Translations under genes and position numbers: made by a program
Origin: an uncultured Pseudomonadota bacterium
Lineage (GTDB): Bacteria; Pseudomonadota; Gammaproteobacteria; Steroidobacterales; Steroidobacteraceae
DNA length: 64,000 bases
Direction: 5' to 3'
Assembly (NCBI GenBank): GCA_903885195.1
Contig: CAISHQ010000087.1
Location: 21,135-85,134 of the forward strand
Notes under the pieces: model-generated
Database searches by the model: none
The model's input: the letters and a program-made list of their open reading frames with translations, nothing else
What the model was told of the DNA's origin: nothing
Shown here: in pieces, positions 62,987-64,000 of the stretch
Numbering within the stretch: the first letter of the stretch is position 1
Layout of the letters: each line of letters starts with the position of its first letter

Positions 62987-64000
62987 TCAAGGCCCCGCTT
63001 CGACGATGCGCAGCGTCTGGCGCAGCGCAGGTTTCTCGATGACCTGTACGGCTCCCGATGGCCATCGCACCTCCACTCGATCCACTGTGGCGCGCGATCC
63101 CACACCAAAGATCATCACAGGGTCGTTGGTAGAGTTGTAGCCGTGAGCGCTTTGCAGCACCTGATGCTGCACCAGATCGCCGGCTACGACAGTCACGCGA
63201 GCCCCTAAGGGGCTTCGTGGACTACGCTTGCCCTCTAGCGCCACCTTCAGCCAGCCGTTTCGGTTCGCACGGTTGACCAGCAGGCGATTTCGACCCGCCT
63301 GTGCGCTGACCTGCTTGCCCATGGCGTAGTAGGTCCGCTCAGTGACGAAGAGATCCGCAAAACCATCATCATTGAGATCCGCAGCGCCGACGCCTGAGCC
63401 AATGCCGAGACCTTCTGCTCCTGAACCGCGGGTCACATCTTCGAACGTGCCATCGCCGCGATTTCGCAGCAGCGTATTTTCCGCGGGCTCCCACGCAATG
63501 TAGAACTGCACAAACGGCGGAAAGTCACTGATCACGTCGTTGATGAGTACGTTCGAAGGGCCTCCGTTATTCAGATAGAGATCGACATGCCCATCGTTAT
63601 CAAAGTCCGCCGCAACGCAGCCTCGCGTACCGCGGACGACGCCAGCACCAGACCGCGCGGTGATGTCCTCGAACGCCAGAGTGCCGCGCTCGCGCAAACG
63701 GTTAGCGATCATGCGTCCGGCCTGATCCGCCATGGGCAAGAACACGTCCATATCGCCGTCATGATCAAAATCGGCGATGCAGGCGCCCTGCGCGTTGCCG
63801 GGATTGAGAAACGGCAAGCCATTGGGTGGGCGTCGTGCGCGGGTGATGTCCTCGAACCGGCCATCACCCATATTGCGAAACAAGACTTTGCTGTCACGTT
63901 CGTTGGTCACGAGCAGGTCGATGCGACCGTCCTCGTCGAAATCGATCCAGTTCGGTGAACCTTGCGCGTTCGAGTCCTTGAGCTTGCCCTGCAGCGCAAC
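62987..64000 (-). CDS. FG-GAP/VCBS (CRTAC1/ASPIC-like) repeat protein, truncated by the window end
   Basis: Repeated DFDNDGHVDLYLNN, DLNDDGFADLFV, DFDHDGDMDVFL; frame stays open to the window edge (WIDFDEDGRIDLLV). Confidence 0.85.
   Translation of the reverse strand, partial: VALQGKLKDSNAQGSPNWIDFDEDGRIDLLVTNERDSKVLFRNMGDGRFEDITRARRPPNGLPFLNPGNAQGACIADFDHDGDMDVFLPMADQAGRMIANRLRERGTLAFEDITARSGAGVVRGTRGCVAADFDNDGHVDLYLNNGGPSNVLINDVISDFPPFVQFYIAWEPAENTLLRNRGDGTFEDVTRGSGAEGLGIGSGVGAADLNDDGFADLFVTERTYYAMGKQVSAQAGRNRLLVNRANRNGWLKVALEGKRSPRSPLGARVTVVAGDLVQHQVLQSAHGYNSTNDPVMIFGVGSRATVDRVEVRWPSGAVQVIEKPALRQTLRIVEAGP

Overview
High-GC chromosomal window, gammaproteobacterial in gene content and synteny (ccm operon, uvrC-pgsA-tRNA block, thrABC, bifunctional ThrA, MsrPQ). 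It is mostly housekeeping, with a putative catabolic cluster at the right end (about 49-64 kb). Main blocks: rhomboid and hydrolase genes; an 11-gene minus-strand operon ccmABCDEFGHI plus an NTT-like transporter and a MATE transporter (11.5 to 2.0 kb); tRNA-Leu(UAA); a secreted hydrolase, PQQ-dehydrogenase, PLP-lyase, M1 peptidase and acylase block; tRNA-Cys and tRNA-Gly, pgsA, uvrC; icd, aceA, aceB with a divergent XRE regulator; class II DAHP synthase, mazG, nudix; purB-mnmA-acnA; msrPQ; threonine aldolase, tatD, thrABC and a NERD-domain gene; then TauE, MaoC, methyltransferase, MmgE/PrpD, CoA ligase, amidase, PuuE-like deacetylase, SDR, enoyl-CoA hydratase, hydrolase, MFS, ALDH and an FG-GAP protein. 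I see no CRISPR array, prophage, transposase or recognisable defence system. Points most worth a second look: (1) an aconitase with a 77-aa lysine/arginine-rich histone-H1-like tail; (2) a 13-bp perfect hairpin ending 2 nt before the icd start, between aceA and icd; (3) -10-like hexamers 6 nt upstream of several SD-less start codons, suggesting leaderless mRNAs; (4) tail-to-tail overlap at 8 of 10 convergent gene pairs and 20 co-directional 4-bp overlaps; (5) the classical gly-cys-leu tRNA cluster split by about 9.7 kb; (6) in-frame minisatellites in ccmG and ccmI; (7) a palindrome in front of the aceB-linked regulator; (8) an uncharacterised catabolic cluster. All functional names come from reading motifs in the translated ORFs; no database search was run.
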